A program made the position numbers and the translations under genes. From NCBI RefSeq assembly GCF_000383595.1, contig NZ_KB911581.1, positions 8,391,519 to 8,455,518 of the forward strand: DNA of 64,000 nucleotides, given 5' to 3'. The stretch is from Streptomyces bottropensis ATCC 25435 (lineage in GTDB: Bacteria; Actinomycetota; Actinomycetes; Streptomycetales; Streptomycetaceae). Shown here one piece after another: positions 14,815 to 25,693 of this stretch (its first letter is position 1; each line of letters begins with the position of its first letter). The notes beneath the pieces were generated by a model that saw only the letters and a list, made by a program, of their open reading frames with translations, searched no databases and was not told the DNA's origin.

Positions 14815-17250
14815 ATGACCGCGCCCAGCTCACCTCGCTCACCAGGCGAACGCCCCGCCCTGCGCTCAGTCCTTCCCCTGCCCCTGGTGACCGCCCTGCT
14901 CACCGCGACCGCCACCGGAGCCGCGGTCGCGGTGGCGCCGCAGTCCGTGCGGACGCCCCTCGCCGCCGGGGCGGGGGCGGCCGCGCTGCTGCTCACGGCG
15001 GTCGTCGCGGTCGCCATGCACGCGCGCGTGTCGGTGCGACTGCTGCGCCTGCGGCTCGACGCCGTCTCCCGGGAGACCGGTCTGCTGCTGCGGGAGCGGG
15101 CCCGGAGGGCCGAGGAGTTCGCGCAGGAGCGGGGGCGGCTGACGGAGGAGTTCGTCCAGGAGCGGGCGCGGATCGCGGCCGAGTTCGCCCGGGAACGGGT
15201 GCGGCTGACGACGGAGTCCGAGCGCGAACGCGAACGACTGTCCGACGAGCGGGACCGCGCGGCGGAGGAGATCACCCAGGAGCGGGTGGCGCTGTCCGAA
15301 CGCGCCAAGCAGGCCGAGACCGAACGCTCCGCCGTCCTCGCCGTCACCGCCAACGTGGCAGGCCGGATGCAGGCCCTCGCCACCGCCACCCTCGCCGACC
15401 TCCGCGCCATGGAGGAACGTCACGCCGACGAGGACGTCCTCGCCGACCTGCTCCACCTCGACCACCGCACCGCCCAGGCGGGCCGTCTCGCCGACTCCGT
15501 CGCCGTCCTCGCGGGCGCGCGCTCGGGCCGCCGCTGGGCCCGCCCGATCCCCATGGAGTCGATCCTGCGCGGCGCGATGGGCCGCATCGGCGCCTACCGC
15601 CGGGTCCGGCTGCACTCCTCCAGCGAGACCGCCGTCGCCGGTCACGCCGCCGAGGGCGTCATGCACGCGCTCGCCGAACTCCTCGACAACGCGGCGAACT
15701 TCTCGCCACCGACCGCCGAGGTCCATGTGTACGTCGAGGAGGTCCCGGCCGGCGCGATCATCTCGGTCGAGGACTCCGGGCTCGTCATGGGCGATGTCCA
15801 GCTCCGGCGCGCCGAACGCGCCGTGTCGGGCGAGGCCACCGACCTGGCGAGCCTCTCCGGCACGCGTCTCGGCCTCGCCGTCGTCGGCCGCCTCGCCCGC
15901 AAGCACGCCCTGCGGATCTCCTTCCGCCCGTCCGCGCGCGGCGGCACGGGCGTCCTCATGCTCATCCCGCAGGACGTCCTGGCGAGCACGATGCCCACGA
16001 CGGCGTCTCCCACGGGGTCCGCCCCGGCCCAGTCGCCCTACGGAGGCGTGCGCGCCCCGCACGATCTGGACGCCGAGCCGACGCCGACCCACTCGTTCCC
16101 GACGGACGCCCCGGCCGCCCCTGTCGCCGACCCGGTGGCGGACGCCCTGATCGACTCCTTGTCCGGCTACAGGAACGCCACCCCCGCGCCGGATCCGACC
16201 CCGGCTCCGGCCCCGGCCCCGGACAATCCGGCCGGCGCACCGGCGTTCGGTTCCTCGTACGACGGTTCGTCCGACTACTCGTCCGGCTACTCGTCCGACT
16301 ATTCGTCCGGTTCCTCGCAGGACTCCTCTTACGACTCCCCTTACGACTCCTCTCACGACCCTTCGTACGGGTCCCCGAGAGGCACTTCGGGTTCCGCCTT
16401 CGGCTCGTCGTTCCGCTCGTCGTTCAGCTCGGAATTCGGCACCGGGGAGTACGAGTCCGGTTCCGCCGACGAGACCGCCGCCCCCTCAGACGCCCTGCCC
16501 CGGCGCCGTCGCGGCCAGTCCCTCGCCGACGCGGAGGCCCGTACCCGGGCCGCGGCCGATGCCGCCGCGGCCCGGCCGGAGCGGACCTCCCGGCCCGCCG
16601 AGGACGCAAGCAGCGGTGCCGTGCGGTTCAGCAGTTTCCGCCGCGCGGTGCGGGGCACGGGCGGCGGGCTGGACCAGGCGTTCGTCCAGGGGACGGCCGC
16701 GGACGACGAGGGCGCCACGGGTGTGCCGCCCGGGACCGGCGCCGCCCTGGAACCCGTACGGGACGCCGCCGCGCCCGCCGAAGCCGTACGGCAGCCGGAG
16801 TTGGAGCCGGTGCGGGAGTCCGAGTGGGGTGCGGTGGCGGGCTCGGCGTGGGAGCCCGGACCCGAACCCGTACGGGAGACGGCCTGGGAACCCGGGCCAC
16901 CCGTGCAGGACGGCGCATGGGCGCCCGAGCCCGCGCGGGGCCTCGTGTGGGAGCCGGAGGCGGTGAAGGAGGCGGCCTGGCAGGCGGAGGCCGCCGCCGA
17001 GCTTCCCTGGGCGCCGGACCCCGCGGGGGAGGCCAAGTGGGAGCTGGACCCCGTAAGGGAACTGGCCTGGGAACCCGCACGGGACACCCGCCCGGCCCCG
17101 GACGACGACACCGGCTCCGCGTCCTACCCCTCCCCGTCCTACCCGGACCCCGACCCGGACCCCGACCCGGACCCCGACCCGGCCGGAGAGCGGCTCCCCG
17201 CCCCGGACCCGCGCACGCACCCCCACCTGGAAGGCGACCACACCCCATGA
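14815..17250 (+). CDS. cvnA: conservon sensor-like ATPase CvnA (histidine-kinase-like), with a long repetitive tail
   Basis: This protein is 811 aa. Two membrane helices (about 19-41 and 48-69) are followed by a charged coiled coil (about 75-180). Next comes a GHKL ATPase module with N-box LAELLDNAANFSPP near 285, VEDSGLVMG near 320 and the segment GTRLGLAVVGRLARKHAL. No phosphoacceptor H-box is apparent, as is usual for CvnA proteins. From about residue 410 the protein is low-complexity: a Ser/Tyr/Asp-rich stretch, nine Trp residues (671-752) settling into a strict 10-residue period, and a (DP)n run. The start follows GAGGA. Its TGA overlaps cvnB (ATGA). Conservons are proposed membrane-associated GTPase signalling units in actinobacteria. 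Confidence 0.88.
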   Translation: MTAPSSPRSPGERPALRSVLPLPLVTALLTATATGAAVAVAPQSVRTPLAAGAGAAALLLTAVVAVAMHARVSVRLLRLRLDAVSRETGLLLRERARRAEEFAQERGRLTEEFVQERARIAAEFARERVRLTTESERERERLSDERDRAAEEITQERVALSERAKQAETERSAVLAVTANVAGRMQALATATLADLRAMEERHADEDVLADLLHLDHRTAQAGRLADSVAVLAGARSGRRWARPIPMESILRGAMGRIGAYRRVRLHSSSETAVAGHAAEGVMHALAELLDNAANFSPPTAEVHVYVEEVPAGAIISVEDSGLVMGDVQLRRAERAVSGEATDLASLSGTRLGLAVVGRLARKHALRISFRPSARGGTGVLMLIPQDVLASTMPTTASPTGSAPAQSPYGGVRAPHDLDAEPTPTHSFPTDAPAAPVADPVADALIDSLSGYRNATPAPDPTPAPAPAPDNPAGAPAFGSSYDGSSDYSSGYSSDYSSGSSQDSSYDSPYDSSHDPSYGSPRGTSGSAFGSSFRSSFSSEFGTGEYESGSADETAAPSDALPRRRRGQSLADAEARTRAAADAAAARPERTSRPAEDASSGAVRFSSFRRAVRGTGGGLDQAFVQGTAADDEGATGVPPGTGAALEPVRDAAAPAEAVRQPELEPVRESEWGAVAGSAWEPGPEPVRETAWEPGPPVQDGAWAPEPARGLVWEPEAVKEAAWQAEAAAELPWAPDPAGEAKWELDPVRELAWEPARDTRPAPDDDTGSASYPSPSYPDPDPDPDPDPDPAGERLPAPDPRTHPHLEGDHTP

Positions 17251-17813
17251 CCGGTACCGGTATCGGCACCACCGCCGACGACAGGCTCACCTGGCTCATG
17301 GAGGGACTGCTGGAACGCACTCCGGGCGCCCGGCACGCGCTCGTCCTCTCCCGGGACGGTCTGCGCCTGTGCCGTACCCCCGAGCTGTCCGTCGACCGGG
17401 CGGACCAGCTCTCCGCGATCGCCGCCGGCATCCAGTCGCTCTCGCAGGGGGCGTCCATGGAGTTCGGCGACGGCAGCGGAGGCGTACGGACGGCGATGGC
17501 GGAGTTCCACGGCGGGGTCCTGTTCATCGTGGAGGCGGGCGAGGGCGCGCATCTGGCCGTGGTGACGGACGAGGAGGCGGACGCCGGTCTCGTCGGCCAC
17601 AACATGAGCGAGCTGGTCGAACAACTCGGCGAGCACCTGAGCGCGAAGCCGCGCCAGCCGACGAGCGCGGCCGCCCCATCGGCCGCGACCGGCCCGACGG
17701 CCGCGAGGAACGCGACCGGCCCGATGGGCGCGACGGGCACGACCGGTGCCGCCGCCGTGATCACCGCTACGACGACGACCGCGGCTACGGCTCTGGCGCC
17801 CCGTACGTCATGA
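17247..17813 (+). CDS. cvnB: roadblock/LC7-domain protein CvnB
   Basis: The 188-aa protein opens with a roadblock/LC7 domain: DRLTWLMEGLLERTPGARHA, LVLSRDGLRLCRTPELSVDR, AIAAGIQSLSQGASMEFG, and VLFIVEAGEGAHLAVVTDEE with ADAGLVGHNMSELVEQL. Roadblock proteins in these systems are thought to bind the small GTPase partner and the sensor. After about residue 133 a Thr/Ala/Pro-rich low-complexity tail follows. Both ends overlap neighbours by ATGA, so it is coupled to cvnA and cvnC. Confidence 0.9.
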   Translation: MTGTGIGTTADDRLTWLMEGLLERTPGARHALVLSRDGLRLCRTPELSVDRADQLSAIAAGIQSLSQGASMEFGDGSGGVRTAMAEFHGGVLFIVEAGEGAHLAVVTDEEADAGLVGHNMSELVEQLGEHLSAKPRQPTSAAAPSAATGPTAARNATGPMGATGTTGAAAVITATTTTAATALAPRTS

Positions 17814-18157
17814 GCCGGCCCGGCAGGGACGACCTGCCCGACCGGCTCTACACGCTCACCGGGGGGCGCAGCCGTTCGGCGCCCGGAACGCCGTTCGACC
17901 TGGTGACCCTGGTGGTGGCGGAGAGCCAGCCGGTGCCCGGCATGCAGTCGGAGCACGTGGCGATCCTGCGGCTGACGGAGCGGCCGACGGCGGTCGTGGA
18001 GATCGCCGCCGAGCTGCGGCTGCCGGTGAGCATCACGAAGGTGCTGCTCTCCGACCTCCTCGCGGCCGGCCGGGTCAGCGCCCGGCACCCGAACCAGGCC
18101 ACGCTGATCGATCCGGACATCCTGGAGCAGGTGCTAGTTGGACTTCGCAACCTCTGA
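17810..18157 (+). CDS. cvnC: DUF742 protein CvnC
   Basis: The 115-aa DUF742 protein has RLYTLTGGRSRSA, FDLVTLVVAESQPVPGMQSE, HVAILRLTERPTAVVEIAAE, LRLPVSITKVLLSDLLAAGR and the family C-terminus EQVLVGLRNL. The central part is a predicted winged-helix-like fold. The ATG overlaps the cvnB stop. Normally the next gene, cvnD, starts inside the last codons of cvnC. Here the downstream reading frame does start there, but it encodes a P450. Confidence 0.88.
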   Translation: MSRPGRDDLPDRLYTLTGGRSRSAPGTPFDLVTLVVAESQPVPGMQSEHVAILRLTERPTAVVEIAAELRLPVSITKVLLSDLLAAGRVSARHPNQATLIDPDILEQVLVGLRNL

Positions 18158-19418
18158 CAACGGCGACGGCCACCCGTTCCCCCTGCCTCCGCTCTCGTCC
18201 CCCGCGTCCGTCCCCGTGCCCCTCCTCGGTGCGCGTGTCCAGGGTGCTCCCGCCGCCCGGTACGGGGATCTGCGGCGGGAGCACGGCGAGGTGGTGCCCG
18301 TGCTGCTCGACGGGGGCCTACCGGCGTGGCTGGTGCTCGGCTACAGCGAGCTGCACCAGGTGACCAGCGATCCGGAGCTGTTCAGCCGGGACTCGGGGCT
18401 GTGGAACCAGTGGCCGAACATCCCGGCCGACTGGCCGCTGCTCCCCGTCATCAGCCCCGATCAGCCCTCGGTCCTCGGCACGGTCGGCGAGCGGCACCGG
18501 CAGCGGGCCGCGCTGATCGAGGAGGCGCTGGAGGCGGTCGAGCCGCTCGAACTGCGCGGCCATGTCGAGCGGTTCGCGGACGAGTTGATCGACGTGGTGT
18601 GCGGGGTGGGCGCGGCCGATCTGGTGGGGCAGTTCGCGGCGCTGCTGCCCGTACGGGTGCTGGCGTACCTCTTCGGCTTCCGGGAGGAACACGGTCCCGG
18701 GCTGGTGGTCGCGCTGAACGACATCCTCGACGGCCAGGACCGGGCGATGGCGGCGGAGGGGTATCTGCGCACGGCGATGGACCGGCTGGTGTCGGAGCGG
18801 CTGCGGCAGCCCGGCGACGACGTGGTCTCGCGGCTCCTCGCGAACGCGCGCGCGTACGAGGTGACGGTCGAGGAGGTCACCCACGACGTGATGGTGATGC
18901 TGGCGGTGGGGCATCAGCCGACCGCCGACTGGATCGGCAACTCGCTGCATCTGATGCTGACGGACGAGCGGTTCGCGGCGTCGTTGTTCGGAGGGCGCAG
19001 CAGTGTGGCCGAGGCGATGAACGAGGTGCTGTGGGAGGACGCGCCGATCCAGAACGTGGCCGGGCGGTGGGCCACCCGTGACACACGGCTCGGTGGGCGG
19101 GTGCTCCGTGCGGGTGACCTCGTCCTGCTGGGGCTCCAGGGGGCCAACTCCGATCCGCGGGTGCGTACGCAGGGGGCGCTCACCGGTGGCAACAACGCGC
19201 ACTTCTCCTTCGGGCACGGGGAGCACCGGTGTCCCTTTCCGGCGCAGGAGACGGCCGAGGTCATCGCCCGTACGGGTATCGAAGTCGTCCTGGACCGGCT
19301 TCCGGACATGGACCTCGCGGTCCCGTCCGGGGCCCTGGCCCGGCGGGTGTCTCCTTGGCTACGGGGGCTGGTGGAGCTGCCTGTGCGGTTCGCGCCGGGG
19401 CCGGTCCGTGGGGTCTGA
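18138..19418 (+). CDS. cytochrome P450, CYP157-like, in the cvnD position
   Basis: The protein is 426 aa from a TTG at 18138, overlapping cvnC by 20 bp. The heme loop FSFGHGEHRCPFPAQE supplies the cysteine ligand. Two canonical motifs are altered: the K-helix ExxR reads NEVLWEDAP (no Arg), as known for CYP157 enzymes, and the I-helix reads VGHQPTADW instead of AGxxTT. The first residues, MDFATSD, are those I associate with conservon GTPases; the P450-like part begins around HPFPLPPLSSPASVPVPLLG. CYP157-type P450s usually lie after cvnD. The GTPase gene is missing, so this may be a deletion fusion. Catalytic competence is uncertain. Confidence 0.85.
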   Translation: MDFATSDNGDGHPFPLPPLSSPASVPVPLLGARVQGAPAARYGDLRREHGEVVPVLLDGGLPAWLVLGYSELHQVTSDPELFSRDSGLWNQWPNIPADWPLLPVISPDQPSVLGTVGERHRQRAALIEEALEAVEPLELRGHVERFADELIDVVCGVGAADLVGQFAALLPVRVLAYLFGFREEHGPGLVVALNDILDGQDRAMAAEGYLRTAMDRLVSERLRQPGDDVVSRLLANARAYEVTVEEVTHDVMVMLAVGHQPTADWIGNSLHLMLTDERFAASLFGGRSSVAEAMNEVLWEDAPIQNVAGRWATRDTRLGGRVLRAGDLVLLGLQGANSDPRVRTQGALTGGNNAHFSFGHGEHRCPFPAQETAEVIARTGIEVVLDRLPDMDLAVPSGALARRVSPWLRGLVELPVRFAPGPVRGV

Positions 19419-19460
19419 CGTGCCGGGGTGTCGCCCCCGCCGCCCCTACCCGGTCCATCC

Positions 19461-20731
<1,271 letters not shown>

Positions 20732-20750
20732 TCACCGGCGTACGACGCTG

Positions 20751-20783
20751 AAGGGCGCCCGGCAACCAGTGCCGGGCGCCCTT
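20751..20783. terminator. bidirectional intrinsic terminator
   Basis: AAGGGCGCCCGGCA-ACCAG-TGCCGGGCGCCCTT is a perfect 14-bp stem with a 5-nt loop. It lies midway between the convergent serC and aminopeptidase-like genes. The stem ends in A/T pairs on both sides but no long U-tract follows. Confidence 0.85.
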
Positions 20784-20802
20784 CTCGTTCGTCACCGCGC
20801 GG

Positions 20803-22419
20803 TCAGCCTCGGAAGCCGAGTATGCCGTGCAGGGTCTCACCGCTGGTCGCGCCGGCCCCGCCGACGGTGCTCAGGGTGGACTGCGCCGACTTCTGCTCGG
20901 CGGGCGCCGGCGTCGGGTCGGGCAGCTTCTTGCACGTGGCGTCGGCCGTGCCCTTGCCGTGCGGCACCTTGCCGTTGGTCAGGTACGTCGCCAGGTACTT
21001 GTCGAGGCAGCTGTTGCCGCTCAGCGAGATGCCGTGGTTGCCGCCGCCCTGCTCGACGACCAGGCTGGAGTTCTTGAGCAGCTTGTGGACGGTGACCCCA
21101 CCCTGGTACGGGGTGGCCGCGTCGTCCGTCGCCTGGAACAGCAGCGTCGGCGGGAGCTTGGAGTTGGCGATGTTCACCGGCTTCAGCGACTTGGTCGGCC
21201 AGAACGCGCACGGCGCGTTGTACCAGGCGTTGTTCCAGGCCATGAACGGGGCCTTCTTGTAGACCGCCCAGTTGTCCTTGGTCCACTTCTTCCAGTCGCG
21301 CGGCCAGGACGCGTCACGGCACTGCACCGAGGTGTAGACGCTGTAGCCGTTGTCACCGGAGGAGTCGATGGCGGCGAAGTTGTCGTACGCGTCCACCAGC
21401 GGGGCGGTGTCCTTGTCGTTCACGTACGCCGCGAACGCCTCGGCCAGGAAGGGCCAGTAGCCGTTGTAGTAGCCGCCCGGGATGAAGGTGTCCTCCAGCT
21501 CGGAGGCGCCCACCTTGCCCTCAGCCGGCTTCTTGGCGAGCGCGTCCCGCATGGCGTACCACTTGGCTTCGATCTTCTTCGGATCGGTGCCGAGCTTGTA
21601 CGTGGAGTTGTACTTCGCGACCCACTTCGTGAACGCCTTGTGGCGCTTGTCGAAGGCGTAGTCCTGGTCGAGGTTGTCCTCGTACCAGACACCCGTCGGG
21701 TCCACGATCGAGTCCAGCACCAGGCGCCGCACCCGCTGCGGGTACAGCTTGGCGTAGACGGCGCCGAGGTAGGTGCCGTACGAGTAACCGAAGTAGTTGA
21801 TCTTCTTCGCGCCGAGGGACTTACGGATCGAGTCCAGGTCCTTCACGGCGCTGATCGTGTTGATGTACGGCAGGACGTCCTTGTACTTGGTACCGCAGGC
21901 CTTGGCGAAGGACTGGGCGCGCTTCACGTTGGCCGTCTCGATCGCGGACGTGCTGGGCACGGAGTCCGGGCGCACCGGGTCGAAGTAACCGGGCTTGCAG
22001 TCCAGGGCGGGCTTGCTCGCGCCCACTCCCCGCGGGTCGAAGCCGATGACGTCGTACTGCGCGGCGACCTTCTTCGGCAGCGAGGACGCGACGAACGAGG
22101 CCAGACCCGTACCGCTGCCACCGGGGCCGCCCGGGTTGACCAGCAGCGGGCCCTGGTACGTCTTCGAGGTGTGCGGCACGCGGGACAGCGCCAGCGTGAT
22201 CTTCTTCCCGTTCGGCTTCGCGTAGTCGAGCGGCACCTTCACCGAGCCGCACTGGAGCGTCGGCGAGTTGTCGGTGGCGCACTTCTTCCAGGCGACCTTC
22301 GCGGCGGCGGCCTGGACGGTGTTCGCGGAGGGCGACCCGCTGGCGTTGGCGGGAACGGCGCTGAGCGTCCCGGCCAGAACGACGCCGGCGCCGCACAGCA
22401 CGGCTGCGCTTCTTCTCAT
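20803..22419 (-). CDS. secreted alpha/beta-hydrolase, tripeptidyl-aminopeptidase (Tap/Slp)-like
   Basis: The protein is 538 aa from the ATG at 22419, preceded by AGAGAGAA. The signal peptide (MRRSAAVLCGAGVVLAG...SAVPANASG) directs Sec export. The mature enzyme has the oxyanion segment LLVNPGGPGGSGTG, YDVIGFDPRGVG, nucleophile motif FGYSYGTYLGAVYA, acidic residue in LLFQATDDAATPYQ and the histidine in EQGGGNHGISLSGNSCL, plus the C-terminal TAP-like domain. The family removes tripeptides from N-termini of extracellular proteins. In Streptomyces it often processes secreted proteins. The reading frame runs upstream past the start but without signal-peptide logic. Confidence 0.9.
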   Translation of the reverse strand: MRRSAAVLCGAGVVLAGTLSAVPANASGSPSANTVQAAAAKVAWKKCATDNSPTLQCGSVKVPLDYAKPNGKKITLALSRVPHTSKTYQGPLLVNPGGPGGSGTGLASFVASSLPKKVAAQYDVIGFDPRGVGASKPALDCKPGYFDPVRPDSVPSTSAIETANVKRAQSFAKACGTKYKDVLPYINTISAVKDLDSIRKSLGAKKINYFGYSYGTYLGAVYAKLYPQRVRRLVLDSIVDPTGVWYEDNLDQDYAFDKRHKAFTKWVAKYNSTYKLGTDPKKIEAKWYAMRDALAKKPAEGKVGASELEDTFIPGGYYNGYWPFLAEAFAAYVNDKDTAPLVDAYDNFAAIDSSGDNGYSVYTSVQCRDASWPRDWKKWTKDNWAVYKKAPFMAWNNAWYNAPCAFWPTKSLKPVNIANSKLPPTLLFQATDDAATPYQGGVTVHKLLKNSSLVVEQGGGNHGISLSGNSCLDKYLATYLTNGKVPHGKGTADATCKKLPDPTPAPAEQKSAQSTLSTVGGAGATSGETLHGILGFRG

Positions 22420-22664
22420 GAAGTTCTCTCTGAACGATGGGGGGTTCAGGTCCGCGAGGTTCGCGGTCCAGCCCGCATGGTTCCCGAAGATCACGCCCGG
22501 CAATAACTTATTCGACCAAGACTTGACCGAATTGAGTCATTGCTTACTCTCAAATGACCCACAGAAAGGGGCAGTTGCGCCAATCCGGACACCTGGTTCC
22601 GGACGGCCGCTCACCGCCGACGAGGGCACCCGGCGAGCCCCGGGCGCCCCCTCACACGCGCGCG

Positions 22665-24356
<1,692 letters not shown>

Positions 24357-24384
24357 TCACGCGTCCCCCCGGCCGCCCGTCACC

Positions 24385-25206
24385 TCAGCTGCTGAGCTTC
24401 CTGAACCGGCGTACCGCGAGCGGCAGGAAGACCAGCGTCAGCACCAGCGGCCACACCCCGGCCATCAGCAGCGCGTTCCGCTCGACCCAGGCGTCGCCAC
24501 CGCCGACCGGCGTCCCGAACAGCTCGCGGGCCGCCGCGGCCGTGGAGGAGACCGGGTTCCAGGCGGCGATCCAGCCCAGCCAGTCGGGCATCAGCTGTGG
24601 GGCGACGTAGATGCTGGAGATCATGGTCAGCGGGAAGGCGACCGCGAACAGCCCGCCCGCCGCCTCCGGGTTGGGGACCAGCAGGCCCAGCCAGACACCG
24701 ATCCAGATCAGAGCGAAGCGCAGCCACAGGAGCAGACCGAACGCGGCCAGGAAGCCGAGGCCGCCGTCCGGGCGCCAGCCCATCGCGACCGCCGTCAGCA
24801 TCATGATGGCCAACTCCGCGCAGGCGACGAGCAGATCGGTCAGCCCACGCCCGGCGACCACCGCGGACGGCGCCATCGGCATGGAACGGAAGCGGTCGAT
24901 GACCCCCTTGGTGGAGTCGTGGACGACCAGCGTGGCCGTGTTGATGAACCCGAAGGCCATCGTCATCACGAACATGCCCGGCATCAGGAAGTCCCGGTAG
25001 TCCCCGCCGCCGGGCACCTTCATGGCACTGCCGAAGACATAGCCGTACAGCAGCACGGACAGGATGGGAAAGCCCAGCTGCCAGGCGATGTTGACCGGCT
25101 GGCGCCGGTAGTGGGTGAGGCCGCGGCGGACGATGTTCCAGACGTCGCAGAACAGCCAGTACGTACGGCCGCGCGCACGTGACGCGCCCAGGTCGACGGT
25201 GGTCAT
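24385..25206 (-). CDS. ABC-2 type transporter permease (DrrB-like)
   Basis: This 273-aa protein has six membrane helices in the ABC-2 pattern: cytoplasmic N-tail with [20 protein letters not shown], then [37 protein letters not shown], and the coupling segment [21 protein letters not shown], ending in [18 protein letters not shown]. DrrB-type permeases export drugs or antibiotics with a DrrA ATPase. The ATG overlaps the stop of the ATPase frame (ATGA), but that ATPase is truncated. The permease may thus be an orphan or use another ATPase. Confidence 0.88.
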   Translation of the reverse strand: MTTVDLGASRARGRTYWLFCDVWNIVRRGLTHYRRQPVNIAWQLGFPILSVLLYGYVFGSAMKVPGGGDYRDFLMPGMFVMTMAFGFINTATLVVHDSTKGVIDRFRSMPMAPSAVVAGRGLTDLLVACAELAIMMLTAVAMGWRPDGGLGFLAAFGLLLWLRFALIWIGVWLGLLVPNPEAAGGLFAVAFPLTMISSIYVAPQLMPDWLGWIAAWNPVSSTAAAARELFGTPVGGGDAWVERNALLMAGVWPLVLTLVFLPLAVRRFRKLSS

Positions 25207-25598
25207 GCGACGGCCCCCTTCGCGGTGTCACGGATGTCACGGTCCGCCCCGCTCCCGGTCCCGGTGGCCCCCGGCTTCTGCGCGCTCCGGCCCGTCAGGC
25301 GCAGGAACACGTCGTCCAGGCTCGGCCTGCGCAGGCCGATGTCCACGACCCGCACGCCCTCGTCCTGGAGGGTGCGGGCCACCTCGGTGAGCGCCGCGAC
25401 GCGGTCGGTCACCGGCGCGTGGACCCGCGACTCGGCGTCGTCCGACTCCGGTTCGCCGTCCGAGACCCGGGCGACGACCTTCACCGCGCGCGGGATGTCG
25501 GCGCGCTCGGCGACGACGACCTCGACGCGGTCACCGCCGACCGTGCTCTTCAGCCCGTCGGGGGTGTCGTCGGCGATGGCCCGCCCCTGGTCGATCAC
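25203..25598 (-). pseudogene. C-terminal remnant of a DrrA-like ABC transporter ATPase
   Basis: The first recognisable residues are VIDQGRAIADDTPDGLKSTV, which is the region just after the H-loop in DrrA-type ATPases. This is followed by the DrrA C-terminal domain (LGLRRPSLDDVFLRLTG-like: IGLRRPSLDDVFLRLTGRSA). The Walker A, signature and Walker B motifs, normally about 200 residues, are absent. Upstream DNA runs within 95 bp into the stop of another gene, so the missing part has been deleted, not merely frameshifted. A GTG at 25598 could still give 131 aa, but no ATPase activity is possible. Confidence 0.85.
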
Positions 25599-25693
25599 AC
25601 GGCCTGCAACGCCTCCTGGACGGGCTTGAGGTGTTCGTCGCGCGGCGGGGCGGGGGCGGGGAGGGGTGACGGGGAGCGCGGGTGCCTCGTGGC

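Noticed and set aside
14866-16356. 496-residue minus-strand frame opposite cvnA
   Set aside because: Shadow frame; the plus strand shows membrane helices, coiled coil and GHKL motifs.
25599-25693. Short minus-strand peptide ending EHLKPVQEALQAV as a separate gene
   Set aside because: It looks like the tail of a deleted gene, but without a start or a recognisable domain I could not call it a feature; mentioned under the ATPase finding.
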